A DNA stretch of 34,365 nucleotides from a bacterium (lineage in GTDB: Bacteria; Armatimonadota; Chthonomonadetes; Chthonomonadales; CAJBBX01), in assembly GCA_009885735.1 (NCBI GenBank), contig VFKD01000177.1:1-34365 (forward strand), given 5' to 3'. Made by a program: the position numbers and the translations under genes. Below are positions 17,329-25,978 of this stretch, piece after piece. Positions within the stretch are counted from its first letter, which is position 1; each line of letters opens with the position of its first letter. A model generated the notes under the pieces. That model was not told the DNA's origin and did not search any database. It saw nothing but the letters and a program-made list of their open reading frames with translations.

Positions 17329-19032
17329 CTATGGCGATGCCACTCGAAGGAACTCGTCCTCTGCCGCTTGAGTCCAGAACTGACCGTCCTTCAGCAGTGC
17401 ATGCACGGTTGGATAACTGTCCTTCAGATCGGTGAGAGGAGTGAGCGGGAGGTCCGGTATCAGCGGGAAGATGAGCGTCTTGCCGGGAAATCGGCCCTCT
17501 TTGACGGCTGCAAGCCCCTCGCGGGCCGCCCGCATCCCGCCAATTGCCGCAAGAGAGGAGTTCGTGCTAAGTTCTCGACTCTCGACCTTGGCAAGCGTCT
17601 CGCGCATGTCCGCAATGCTGCTTCCGCTGCTGCCCAGGTACCTAACGCGCCGCGCGACCACTGCATCCGCATCCAGATCGGCCATGGTGCCGCGCGCTAC
17701 CCCGGCGAAGATGTTGAACCAGGCGCCGTCGGCAAGATGATTCACAGCGTGCTCGATGAGAACTGCGACAGGAACGAGCGAGACCACATCATCAAAACCA
17801 CACCCCTCGGACAGTCGGTTCAGTTCAGCGTCAAAATCGGCAGCGCTCATTGTCTTCGGGTTAATCACGACGAGCTCCACGCCGCGAGCAGCAGCGTCTG
17901 CTCCGAAGCGATCCGCCACGCTTTGGAGCCGCTCTGCATCGATGTCCGTGGCCACAATCGTCCGAGGCGGTCTCGGATGCTGCACAGCTCTCTGCACATG
18001 CATCTGGCCCATCGGCCCTCCGGCTCCAATAAACCAGGCCAAGCCTCCAGCCTTCAGGTCGGCGCCGCGCTCCTCAACGTAGCCGTCCGCGATGCGCAGC
18101 GAGGGCGTTCCCACGTAGTGATGCCAGTTGTAATGAATCCGGCCGATATCGAGATTAAGTTTGCGCCCGAAACTAGGACACCCAACCAGGTTCATGATGC
18201 CGTGATTTGCAAGTGTCGAGGCTGCCCGTTCAACGATCTCGGCCGGCACTGCGCCCAGAATCACAATGTCGTCGAAGCCCTCGCCGCTTGTGTGTGCTGC
18301 GTTCAACTCTGCCCAATCCGAGACGCTCTCGCGTGTCACGGCAGTTTTAGCCTGCAGTTCCGGCAGACCAGATTCATCCGTGCCAACGACCACGACCGAG
18401 GACGGATTACCCGTAAAAGCTCCCGACCAATCCAGCGCTTGGTCGGTTTCGCCGACAATCACGAGCAGTCGTCCATCAGCGCGAATTCCGGTGCGGTGAT
18501 CCTGGTTGTACGCTGCTACCACGCATGCCCACGGCTCCACGAGGGCCGTCTCGACATACCCGTCCGAGGCCGCAAGGGGCAGGAGGTAGCATCCCTCGTC
18601 TCCATCGATCATCGCTTTGGGGATGATGCTGTACTCTGCGAGACCGCCCGAGATGGCATAGCCATAGGCCATCGACACGCCTTTGTAGAAGACATCTGCC
18701 TGCACGATGAACCGATCGCCAAGACTGAATCGACCTTCTAGTTCAGCCCCAACGCCGATTACGGTGCATGAGACCTCGTGGCCGAGGGTAACAGGGTTGG
18801 AAGCGAGGTCGCGTCCCACCATTCTGGGGTGGTCCTTGCCGAGAGCGATCACCTTGGTGTCCGAAAAGCAGAGGCCGCAGGCATCCTGGCGAATGAGCAG
18901 TTCGTCCGGCCCGTGCTTTGGCACATCGACCTCCTCTACCCGGAGGCTGTCCAGCCCGTCACCATAGAGGTGCCATCGAAGCATGCGGCTCGGCAAGACA
19001 TCTGTTGGATTCACGTCGGTCGAGGTTGTCAT
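17329..19032 (-). CDS. Zinc-binding medium-chain dehydrogenase, SorE (L-sorbose-1-phosphate reductase)-like, with duplicated Rossmann half
   Basis: Contains CGLCFSDTKVIALGKDHPR, NPVTLGHEVSCTVIGVG, FIGAGGPMGQMHVQRA and GVELVVINPKTM. At 567 aa it is about 150 aa longer than the usual family size. Confidence 0.82.
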   Translation of the reverse strand: MTTSTDVNPTDVLPSRMLRWHLYGDGLDSLRVEEVDVPKHGPDELLIRQDACGLCFSDTKVIALGKDHPRMVGRDLASNPVTLGHEVSCTVIGVGAELEGRFSLGDRFIVQADVFYKGVSMAYGYAISGGLAEYSIIPKAMIDGDEGCYLLPLAASDGYVETALVEPWACVVAAYNQDHRTGIRADGRLLVIVGETDQALDWSGAFTGNPSSVVVVGTDESGLPELQAKTAVTRESVSDWAELNAAHTSGEGFDDIVILGAVPAEIVERAASTLANHGIMNLVGCPSFGRKLNLDIGRIHYNWHHYVGTPSLRIADGYVEERGADLKAGGLAWFIGAGGPMGQMHVQRAVQHPRPPRTIVATDIDAERLQSVADRFGADAAARGVELVVINPKTMSAADFDAELNRLSEGCGFDDVVSLVPVAVLIEHAVNHLADGAWFNIFAGVARGTMADLDADAVVARRVRYLGSSGSSIADMRETLAKVESRELSTNSSLAAIGGMRAAREGLAAVKEGRFPGKTLIFPLIPDLPLTPLTDLKDSYPTVHALLKDGQFWTQAAEDEFLRVASP

Positions 19033-19072
19033 CTCTTGCTTGGTCCAGTTCCTTGTGGTGTGAGCAGCGACA

Positions 19073-19846
19073 TTAGCTGCCGATCTGCGCCTGCCGATAG
19101 TGCTCGTCTGGCCGCGTGTGAATGCGGTCTACGTTCTGCTGCGTGAGGAATCGAACTCCTCCGAAAGCGCAAGCGCCCAGGAGAATCTTTGCGGCTTTCA
19201 CGTACATCAGCGTTGCCGTCATCACGTCCTTGGGTCTCTTGCCGAGCGTGATGAGGCCGTGGTTCTCCATCAGAATTACCTTTGGCGCCATGTTGTACTC
19301 AGTGATGAAGGATTCCACTTGGTCGCGCAGCGCGCAAGCGAGCGGAAGGCCGGGATCTGTGTACTCCACATAGCAGACCGCCGGTCCGCAGCAGACAATT
19401 TCGTCGGGAAACGTGCGGCCCGCAACCAAACTTCGGGAGTGGACTGAGCAGAGAATGGAGTTTACCGCCACCGGATGCGTGTGGCCAACAAAGGCGATGC
19501 CTGGAAGCGTAAGAAGGTAGGCATGCAGGAAGGTCTCGACCGAGGGCATCGTGGCGCCGACATCGCCAATACGCGCATCCACCAGAGCTTGCCGAACCTC
19601 CGCATCGCTGAGGTTTGAGCCGCCGAGCGCGGCCAGCGCGTGCGCAAACGACACCTCCACGAACGTACCCTCATCCGCCGTTCGCAGCTCTTTGCCGCTT
19701 GCCTTCACCAGAAACGACTGGTCGGAGAGCTTGGCGGAGGTGTTGCCCTCGCCGAGAATCGCCAGGTCGCGCGCCGGATCTCCCAGCGTCTTCGAAAGTT
19801 CGATGAGTTGAGCCACAATCTCACTACGGGTAGACAAAGGGATCAC
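19073..19846 (-). CDS. Class II aldolase/adducin family protein
   Basis: Contains ILGEGNTSAKL, FLVKASGKELRTADEGTFVEV, FVGHTHPVAVNSIL, VILMENHGLITLGK and AKILLGACAFGGVRFLTQQNVDRI. Confidence 0.88.
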   Translation of the reverse strand: MIPLSTRSEIVAQLIELSKTLGDPARDLAILGEGNTSAKLSDQSFLVKASGKELRTADEGTFVEVSFAHALAALGGSNLSDAEVRQALVDARIGDVGATMPSVETFLHAYLLTLPGIAFVGHTHPVAVNSILCSVHSRSLVAGRTFPDEIVCCGPAVCYVEYTDPGLPLACALRDQVESFITEYNMAPKVILMENHGLITLGKRPKDVMTATLMYVKAAKILLGACAFGGVRFLTQQNVDRIHTRPDEHYRQAQIGS

Positions 19847-19984
19847 GGCCTCCTAGTAACTTCTGCACCTTCATTCTGACACATCAGCGCCTGTGACCGA
19901 ATTCTCACCGTGTCCAGCGAAACCGCGTCGGGCACTGTCAGGTAGTAGCAGTGTGGTGGCGTTGGCCGCGAGAGGAGAGACAAG

Positions 19985-20518
19985 ATGGGGATGCCCTATT
20001 CGATAGGTGATGTACTGGCGATGCTGAGTCTCATCATGGGAATCATGGTCTCCGGCTGGACGCTGCTGGTCATCGTCGCTCTCTTCTTTGGGAGAAAGTG
20101 TACCCAGGCGCAGTCGGTCATTGAGATGACGCCTTGGAAGGCCTTTGGCCGCGGGATTCTAGTGGCTGCCACAGCGGGCTTCCTCTCCACAATCTTCATC
20201 GCGCAGCCATCCGGCGTTATCAAGCTCGTCGGAATCGTCCTGTTCTCGAATCTGCTCGCAGCCGGAGCCATTGGGGCAAGCGGCATGGCGAAGATGCTTG
20301 GTTCAAGAATTAGGATGATGGACGCAAGTCGATCTGAGTTCAGCGCTCTTGCGCGCGGCGCCGGAGTGCTCGTTGTTGCCGGACTGGTGCCGCTCGTGGG
20401 ATGGTTTGCGTTCTTTCCGATTGGGTTCTTGATGGCGCTTGGCGCAGGAGTGACCGCCGTCCTGACGCGCACTCATGCCGGCTCCGTCGCTGCGGATGCG
20501 TACGGTTTAGTACGGTGA
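19985..20518 (+). CDS. Hypothetical multi-pass membrane protein
   Basis: 177 aa with several hydrophobic segments (VLAMLSLIMGIMVSGWTLLVIVALFF, GVLVVAGLVPLVGWFAFFPIGFLMALGAGV). Its stop overlaps the GTG start of the next gene. Confidence 0.65.
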   Translation: MGMPYSIGDVLAMLSLIMGIMVSGWTLLVIVALFFGRKCTQAQSVIEMTPWKAFGRGILVAATAGFLSTIFIAQPSGVIKLVGIVLFSNLLAAGAIGASGMAKMLGSRIRMMDASRSEFSALARGAGVLVVAGLVPLVGWFAFFPIGFLMALGAGVTAVLTRTHAGSVAADAYGLVR

Positions 20519-22023
20519 AGGTTGCACGTCGGGATGCACTTGGGCTGGCCGCGGCAGCGGGAGCAGGCGTACTTGCGTCGGGCTGTGACCGACTGACTCG
20601 CGGCCTTACGCACCCCGCGGCGCCGGCCAGCATTGCACTGCCCACAGGCGCTGTTGCACCTCTTGCCAGACTGCTGAACAGGGTGGGGTACGGTCCGCGC
20701 CCAGGCGAGATAGAGGCGCTTGGCAGGCAAGGCCGCGAGGCGTTCATTGAGGAGCAGCTCCACCCAAATGACGAAGAGGAACCGTTCCTTGCGCTGAGGC
20801 TTAGGGCCATCGAGGCGCTTCGGAGCAACGGTCTTGAGCTTGCGGATCTCCCCGAATGGCACATTCTGGCGCAGCTTCAGCAGGCGGCGCTGCTCCGCGC
20901 GGTCTACAGTAGGCACCAGCTCAGAGAGCGCATGGTGGAGTTCTGGACCAATCACCTCAACATCTACGCTCGCAAGGGCCAACTTACCTATTTCCTGCCG
21001 ACCGACTGCGAGCAGGTCATTAGGCGGCACGCCCTGGGCAGGTTTCCGGATATGATTCGGGCCTCGGCTCACAGTCCCGCCATGCTCGGCTACCTAGACA
21101 ACCAGGTGAATCGTCGGATCGACAAGTCCGGCGGGGGCGCGAACGAAAACTACGCCAGAGAGCTGCTGGAGCTTCACACGCTGGGCGTTCATGGCGGGTA
21201 TACGCAGAAGGATGTTCAGGAGGTCGCGAGGTGCCTGACTGGCTGGACTATCGAGAGTCGGTTCTGGAGACAGCGCGGACGCTTCAGGTTTGATCCGGAT
21301 TTCCACGATGACGGGCCGAAACGTGTTCTCGGGCAAGACATCGCCGCTGGAGGGGGTGTGAAGGACGGCGAGCGCGTTCTCGATATCCTATGCGCGCACC
21401 GATCGACGGCAAAGTTCATCAGCGAGAAGCTAGTTCGATACTTTCTCGGGCGCGATGACGCACCGTGGACAAACAAACTGGCCGACGTTTACATGAAGTC
21501 CGGCGGGGACATTCCAAGCATGCTCAAGCCGCTGCTCGTGTCGGATGACCTTCTCTCTGGTCCAGCGATATTGAAGCGACCATTCGACTTCATGGTCTCC
21601 GCTCTTCGGGCCACTGCCGCAGAGACCTCTGGTGGAAGGCCTCTCCAGGAGCATCTCGCAAAGATGGGGCAGCCGCTTCACCAGTGGCCGATGCCGGACG
21701 GCTATCCACAGAAGACTTCCGCGTGGACCGGCACGGTGCTTGCGCGATGGAACTTCGCGCTCGCCCTTGCAACCGGGTCGATAGCCGGGGCGACCGTGAA
21801 TCTGACGGACCTGCTCAAGGGCTCGAACTCGGACGACGCAAGTGCCGCGTCGCGTTCACTTGTGGAGGTCATTCTGGGAGACCGAGCCGAGTCGAATTCT
21901 GGGCTGGTGGAACTTATATCCACGCACATTGGGGCGCGAGAAGCCACAGGGGCACCGGGCGAGACGATAATCGCCGAGGCAGGAGCGCTGGTCCTGTCGA
22001 CTCCGGCGTTTCAGTGGCGCTAG
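20515..22023 (+). CDS. DUF1800 domain-containing protein; GTG start
   Basis: VKVARRDALGLAAAAGAGVLASGC leader. LLNRVGYGPRPGEIEAL, ERMVEFWTNHLNIYARKG, DNQVNRR...NENYARELLELHTLGVHGGYTQKDVQEVARCLTGWTI and FISEKLVRYFLG are DUF1800 hallmarks. Starts inside the upstream stop (GTGA). Confidence 0.92.
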   Translation: MKVARRDALGLAAAAGAGVLASGCDRLTRGLTHPAAPASIALPTGAVAPLARLLNRVGYGPRPGEIEALGRQGREAFIEEQLHPNDEEEPFLALRLRAIEALRSNGLELADLPEWHILAQLQQAALLRAVYSRHQLRERMVEFWTNHLNIYARKGQLTYFLPTDCEQVIRRHALGRFPDMIRASAHSPAMLGYLDNQVNRRIDKSGGGANENYARELLELHTLGVHGGYTQKDVQEVARCLTGWTIESRFWRQRGRFRFDPDFHDDGPKRVLGQDIAAGGGVKDGERVLDILCAHRSTAKFISEKLVRYFLGRDDAPWTNKLADVYMKSGGDIPSMLKPLLVSDDLLSGPAILKRPFDFMVSALRATAAETSGGRPLQEHLAKMGQPLHQWPMPDGYPQKTSAWTGTVLARWNFALALATGSIAGATVNLTDLLKGSNSDDASAASRSLVEVILGDRAESNSGLVELISTHIGAREATGAPGETIIAEAGALVLSTPAFQWR

Positions 22024-22044
22024 CCGAGAAAAAGGAACAAGACA

Positions 22045-23418
22045 ATGCCCAACGATTGGTCGAGCTGCGATGGACGCGGGTGGGCGAGCACAAGCGACTC
22101 ACTCCAAACCGGGCCAAACATGACTTCCGGTGAATCGCAAGAGAGAGGGTTGTCGCGGCGGCAAGCGGTGCTTGGCGCTGCTCTTGGCGGTTTGGCGTGG
22201 GCAAGTGCGCCTAGAACGTCTCTGGCCCAACTTGCTGTGCGGCCTAATCGCGCGGAGAGTGAGGCAGACCTGCTGGTGTATGTGTTCCTGCGAGGCGGCA
22301 TGGACGGGCTCAACGCCGTGATTCCGTGTGCGGAGGACGACTATCATCGGAGCCGTCCCGCTCTTCGGCTTGCTTCGCCGAAGGACCGGGGCGCAGCGCA
22401 GGCAGATCGGGCCATCGATCTGGACGGGTTCTTCGGCCTGCACCCAGCGTTGGCGAGCCTGCATCCAATCTTCGAGCAGGGACGGCTCGGATTCGTTCAC
22501 GCCGTGGGCAGCGGCGACCAGACCAGATCCCACTTCGAGGCGATGGCGACCGTCGAGCGCGGTCAGCCGAACGACCTGACAGGGTCGGCCGTCGGATGGC
22601 TTGCCCGACACCTGGCATTGAGCCCGACAGAGAATGGATCGCCCTTACGGGCGGTTGCGCTTTCGTCGATGATGCCGGACTCGCTTCGCGGCGCCACCGG
22701 TGCCTCCGCGATCACGAATCTGTCCGAGTTCAGGCTTGATGTTCCTCGCGTTGCCGGAATCTCGTCCGAGAGGAGCCTTCGCGACACGCTGGCGAATCTC
22801 TATGGCCATGGCACAGACGCCATCGCGCATGCTGGCCGAGAGACCCTCAAGGTGATTGATTCTCTGGCAAGGGTGGATCCTGCGCAATATCGGCCTCAGA
22901 ATGGCGCTGCCTACCCCGCCAGCGAGTTGGGCGGGGCGCTCAAGCAAGTTGCCTGCCTTATTCACGCAAACGTGGGACTTGAGGTGGCGTGCCTGGATCG
23001 CGGCGGCTGGGACACCCATTTCGCCCAGGGCAGCGCCGGTGGATTGCTCGCGAGCCAGCTTGCGGATGTGGGAGACTGCTTGGCAGCATTCGACCGAGAC
23101 ATGGCTGCTCGAATGAAGCGAATATCCGTGGTTGTGATGACTGAGTTTGGCAGGCGGCTTCACGAGAACAGCGCCCTCGGTACGGACCATGGACGCGGCA
23201 GCGTCATGATGCTGATGGGCGGAGGAGTACGAGGAGGGAAGGTTCATGGAGCATGGCCAGGCTTGATGCCGGACAAGCTGGACGGCCCAGGCGACCTGCG
23301 CGTTACGACGGATTATCGTGACGTGCTCTCGGAGCTCCTCGCAAAGCGGCTTGGCAACAACAAGGCGTCTGAAGTATTTCCCGCCCATCTGCCTCGAAGC
23401 ATTGGCGCATTCGCCTAG
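22045..23418 (+). CDS. DUF1501 domain-containing protein
   Basis: SRRQAVLGAALGGLAWA leader. LLVYVFLRGGMDGLNAVIPCAEDDY, GFFGLHPALASLHPIFEQGRLGFVHAVGSGDQTRSHFEAM, WDTHFAQG, VVVMTEFGRRLHENSALGTDHGRGSVMMLMGGGVRGGKVHG. Confidence 0.93.
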   Translation: MPNDWSSCDGRGWASTSDSLQTGPNMTSGESQERGLSRRQAVLGAALGGLAWASAPRTSLAQLAVRPNRAESEADLLVYVFLRGGMDGLNAVIPCAEDDYHRSRPALRLASPKDRGAAQADRAIDLDGFFGLHPALASLHPIFEQGRLGFVHAVGSGDQTRSHFEAMATVERGQPNDLTGSAVGWLARHLALSPTENGSPLRAVALSSMMPDSLRGATGASAITNLSEFRLDVPRVAGISSERSLRDTLANLYGHGTDAIAHAGRETLKVIDSLARVDPAQYRPQNGAAYPASELGGALKQVACLIHANVGLEVACLDRGGWDTHFAQGSAGGLLASQLADVGDCLAAFDRDMAARMKRISVVVMTEFGRRLHENSALGTDHGRGSVMMLMGGGVRGGKVHGAWPGLMPDKLDGPGDLRVTTDYRDVLSELLAKRLGNNKASEVFPAHLPRSIGAFA

Positions 23419-23591
23419 CAATGCTTTGCCTCAGACAGACGAGCGGTAGAGGTGTCTGAAGACTGACTTACTCTGGCGAGGCTTAGCCTCAGACCGACGA
23501 GTACTACTGGCTCCAAACGTTAACGAGATGCAAGCAGTCTGTAAGTCGCGTAGACGCTTCCAGCAAAGTCTGCACTTCGTAGCAATTGTAC

Positions 23592-23719
23592 TGTCATGCT
23601 GAGCGGAGGTTCAGCCGTTCCGAACCGCAGCCGAAGCATCCGGTCACACATAAACGGACAATTACTACCGGACCCTTCGACTTCGCCACGATACAGCTGT
23701 GGCTCCGCTCAGGGTGACA
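23592..23719. repeat. Palindromic intergenic element, copy 1
   Basis: TGTCATGCTGAGCGGAG (23592-23608) versus CTCCGCTCAGGGTGACA (23703-23719), 15/17 complementary. Shares CCGGACCCTTCGACTTCGCCACGATAC(A/G)GCTGTGG with copy 2. Confidence 0.85.
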
Positions 23720-23829
23720 ATTTCCGTGTTCGCAAGACTTGACACAACTACAACATCTTTTCGGACACAAGACATCTAGAGGCGCACTCTTAGTGTCCTT
23801 GCTGCGCCGGAAAACGCAGGTCTCTGTAA

Positions 23830-23977
23830 TGTCATGTTGAACGGAGCTTCGGCCGTTTGGATGCGCGTCATTCCCGCATGCCGTCAGCAGGAACGAGACA
23901 TCCGGGCGTATCCGATGTGACGTTACCGGACCCTTCGACTTCGCCACGATACGGCTGTGGCTCCGCTCAGGGTGACA
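23830..23977. repeat. Palindromic intergenic element, copy 2
   Basis: TGTCATGTTGAACGGAG (23830-23846) and CTCCGCTCAGGGTGACA (23961-23977). Contains CCGGACCCTTCGACTTCGCCACGATACGGCTGTGGCTCCGCTCAGGGTGACAAT, nearly identical to copy 1. Confidence 0.85.
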
Positions 23978-24097
23978 ATGAGTGAGCTGTTGAGATGTAC
24001 TGATCGTATGCACCGGTTCTCGAAACTTGACACGTTGACAACACCTTTTTCGGCTCAAGTCATCTGCACACACAGCCATGCTGAGACTCTTGGCCCT

Positions 24098-24125
24098 CGG
24101 CCCGCGACATGTCGTGGGCCGTTTT
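24098..24125 (+). terminator. Rho-independent terminator
   Basis: CGGCCCGCGAC...GTCGTGGGCCG stem (one G-U wobble) followed immediately by TTTT. Confidence 0.65.
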
Positions 24126-24215
24126 CGCGTGCTGCTACCAGCCACGCGGACTGACAAGAACACCTGATTCCACGAGATTCACGAGAAAAAGATTATAATG
24201 TAGACAAAATTGTAC

Positions 24216-24244
24216 TTGATTGTGCATTTTTCTGTCGCTATACT
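24216..24244 (+). promoter_or_regulatory. Predicted sigma70 promoter upstream of the prepilin gene
   Basis: TTGATT (24216-24221), 17-nt spacer, TATACT (24239-24244). Lies in a locally AT-rich segment. Confidence 0.5.
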
Positions 24245-24522
24245 GCATGCATTCATTGGGTTCATGCGGCCGTATCATGGTTCGAGTATCGCAATCTTGG
24301 CCGCATGCTGTTGAAGTCAGTCAGTCCGGGAGTGCAATGGAGCTCTCCACGGCCGGGTCGGACACTGGGCACCGCAACGATCGGTGCTCGCGCGGATGGC
24401 GACAGGCGGAACAAGCGTAACCGTCTCGTCGTCTCGCAGTGTACGGAGGGTCGAGTAATCGACCTGCAAGTTGTTAAATGTCGAGTCGTTCTCATCAATC
24501 TGTCGTTCGGAGGATCTCAGAA

Positions 24523-25332
24523 ATGTTGTCACGCAAGAAGGGTTTCACGCTCATCGAGTTGCTTGTCGTGATCGCTATTATCGCGATATTGGCTGCAATT
24601 CTGTTCCCGGTGTTTGCTCAGGCTCGTGAGAAGGCCCGCGGCATCACCTGTATCAGCAACGAGAAGAACGTTCTCACCGGTATCCTGATGTATGCTCAAG
24701 ACTACGACGAGACCATCATCCCTTGGCTCACCCGGCGTGAGTACACCGGACAGCCTGTCAAAGAGCGAAGCTGGGTCTTCAAGCTGCAGCCGTACATCAA
24801 GAACGGCGACATCATCCCAAACCAGAAGAAGCCCCGCGACATCATGACCTGCCCGTCATTCAACCAGGGCAACTACCTCAAGGCAGCCGATGCAGCTGAC
24901 TGCGATGGTAACGGCACCCCCGGTTCGTCCGGCCTTCAGGACTGGCTGAACAATGTTCGCGAGTTCCAGGCCCAGTTCGGCATCGCGTTCGACATGCCCA
25001 CGCTTGTCGGCAGCGGCACCCAATCTGACCCGTACTTCCAGTTCCCAGGAAGCCGCGGCTCGTATGACGGCCGACCGACTCGAAGCTTGGCAGACATTCT
25101 TCGCCCGGCAGAGACGGCCATGATGTCCGACGGTATCTCCCTCGTGTTCGAGCCTGGCTTTATCGGGATCTCGATGGGCTGCGAAGCAGCTTACATGCAC
25201 CAGGAGGGCGGCAACCTTGGCTTCCTTGATGGTCATGCCAAGAGAATCGCCCGTAACAACGAGCGCTACCTCGCACAGCGATCTGGTGATGGCGCGTGGT
25301 ACAAGAAGTATCATACGTTCTCAATCGAGTAG
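24523..25332 (+). CDS. Type IV-like prepilin / DUF1559-type H-X-DG protein
   Basis: [69 protein letters not shown]-terminus has [22 protein letters not shown] at 24509-24513. Confidence 0.95.
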   Translation: MLSRKKGFTLIELLVVIAIIAILAAILFPVFAQAREKARGITCISNEKNVLTGILMYAQDYDETIIPWLTRREYTGQPVKERSWVFKLQPYIKNGDIIPNQKKPRDIMTCPSFNQGNYLKAADAADCDGNGTPGSSGLQDWLNNVREFQAQFGIAFDMPTLVGSGTQSDPYFQFPGSRGSYDGRPTRSLADILRPAETAMMSDGISLVFEPGFIGISMGCEAAYMHQEGGNLGFLDGHAKRIARNNERYLAQRSGDGAWYKKYHTFSIE

Positions 25333-25345
25333 GAGATTGACCTTG

Positions 25346-25558
25346 ATGTTTAAGCAAGCGGTTGGTAGGGTACTAGCAGCTAGTCTCGCGATGGGAGTAG
25401 TACTCCCCCTTATCGCCGGGTGCAGCAGCAAGGAAGAGTCGCCGAAGGTGAGCGGTGGGACCTACTACACGGGTCCCATGAAGAAGAAGAGCGAAGCCTC
25501 CGGCGCAGACGCAGCCTCACAGCCTGGGAAGGGCGCCGACACAAAAGAAGGCAACTAA
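25346..25558 (+). CDS. Small lipoprotein with GG-YYTGPM motif
   Basis: MFKQAVGRVLAASLAMGVVLPLIAGCSSKEESPKVSGGTYYTGPMKKKSEAS..., with lipobox LIAG-C. Starts 13 nt after the prepilin stop. Confidence 0.8.
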   Translation: MFKQAVGRVLAASLAMGVVLPLIAGCSSKEESPKVSGGTYYTGPMKKKSEASGADAASQPGKGADTKEGN

Positions 25559-25575
25559 CCAGGTGCATGTTCTAT

Positions 25576-25616
25576 ACTTCCGGGAGCGGCAGCCGCCGCT
25601 CCCGGAAGTTTTGCTT
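25576..25616 (+). terminator. Rho-independent terminator after the prepilin-lipoprotein unit
   Basis: Perfect 15-bp stem ACTTCCGGGAGCGGC / GCCGCTCCCGGAAGT with a 4-nt loop AGCC, then TTTGCTTT. Confidence 0.93.
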
Positions 25617-25672
25617 TGGAGTACTCATACATTGCGCGCCCAGTAGTGTAGTATGGGCGCAGGAATACTAAC

Positions 25673-25972
25673 ATGGATTCTAGGTCATCACTGAAGCGCC
25701 TAACAGGCGTTATGGTTTTTCTGATTGCTGTTGCAGGCTATGTGTGGTGGAATGCGTCTCAGCCGCCTCCCAAACCCAGGCCAGAAGGCGGATCTGTTTA
25801 CTACACGGGACCCATGCGAAACAAAGGCAATCCAAATCTGTATGGAACGGACGACGGTAAAGCTGCTCCCGCTCCGCCTGGCGACCTGCCGGCAGCGAAA
25901 CGCGACACCGGCATCACCGGTGTGCGCGAGGTCATGACGACCGAGGCAAGCACTCCCAATACCGGAAAGTAG
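25673..25972 (+). CDS. Small membrane-anchored/secreted protein with GG-YYTGPM motif
   Basis: N-terminal TM LTGVMVFLIAVAGYVWW, then PEGGSVYYTGPMRNKGNP. Terminator follows at 25979. Confidence 0.75.
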   Translation: MDSRSSLKRLTGVMVFLIAVAGYVWWNASQPPPKPRPEGGSVYYTGPMRNKGNPNLYGTDDGKAAPAPPGDLPAAKRDTGITGVREVMTTEASTPNTGK

Positions 25973-25978
25973 GTCTCT

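Noticed and set aside
17368-18741. 457-aa + strand ORF
   Set aside because: Fully antisense to the SorE-like dehydrogenase. High GC creates long shadow ORFs, and the minus-strand product has clear family motifs.
19143-19170. GAGGAATCGAACTCCTCCGAAAG (T-arm-like on the minus strand)
   Set aside because: It encodes the conserved C-terminal GGVRFLTQQ segment of the class II aldolase. No cloverleaf is present.
23421-23510. Short repeats (GCCTCAGACAGACGAG / GCCTCAGACCGACGAG) considered as CRISPR or iteron units
   Set aside because: Only two imperfect units, with no regular spacing, no spacers and no cas or rep genes.
23594-24163. 189-aa minus-strand ORF with repeated HCHPERSHS(R/C)IVAKSKGPV
   Set aside because: It is the translation of the palindromic repeat copies. 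'CHPERS...AKSKGPV' type ORFs are classic spurious products of such repeats.
24271-24300. GGTTCGAGTATCGC, resembling a tRNA T-arm
   Set aside because: The stem does not pair as a T-arm, and no acceptor or anticodon arm could be built around it. It sits in the prepilin leader.
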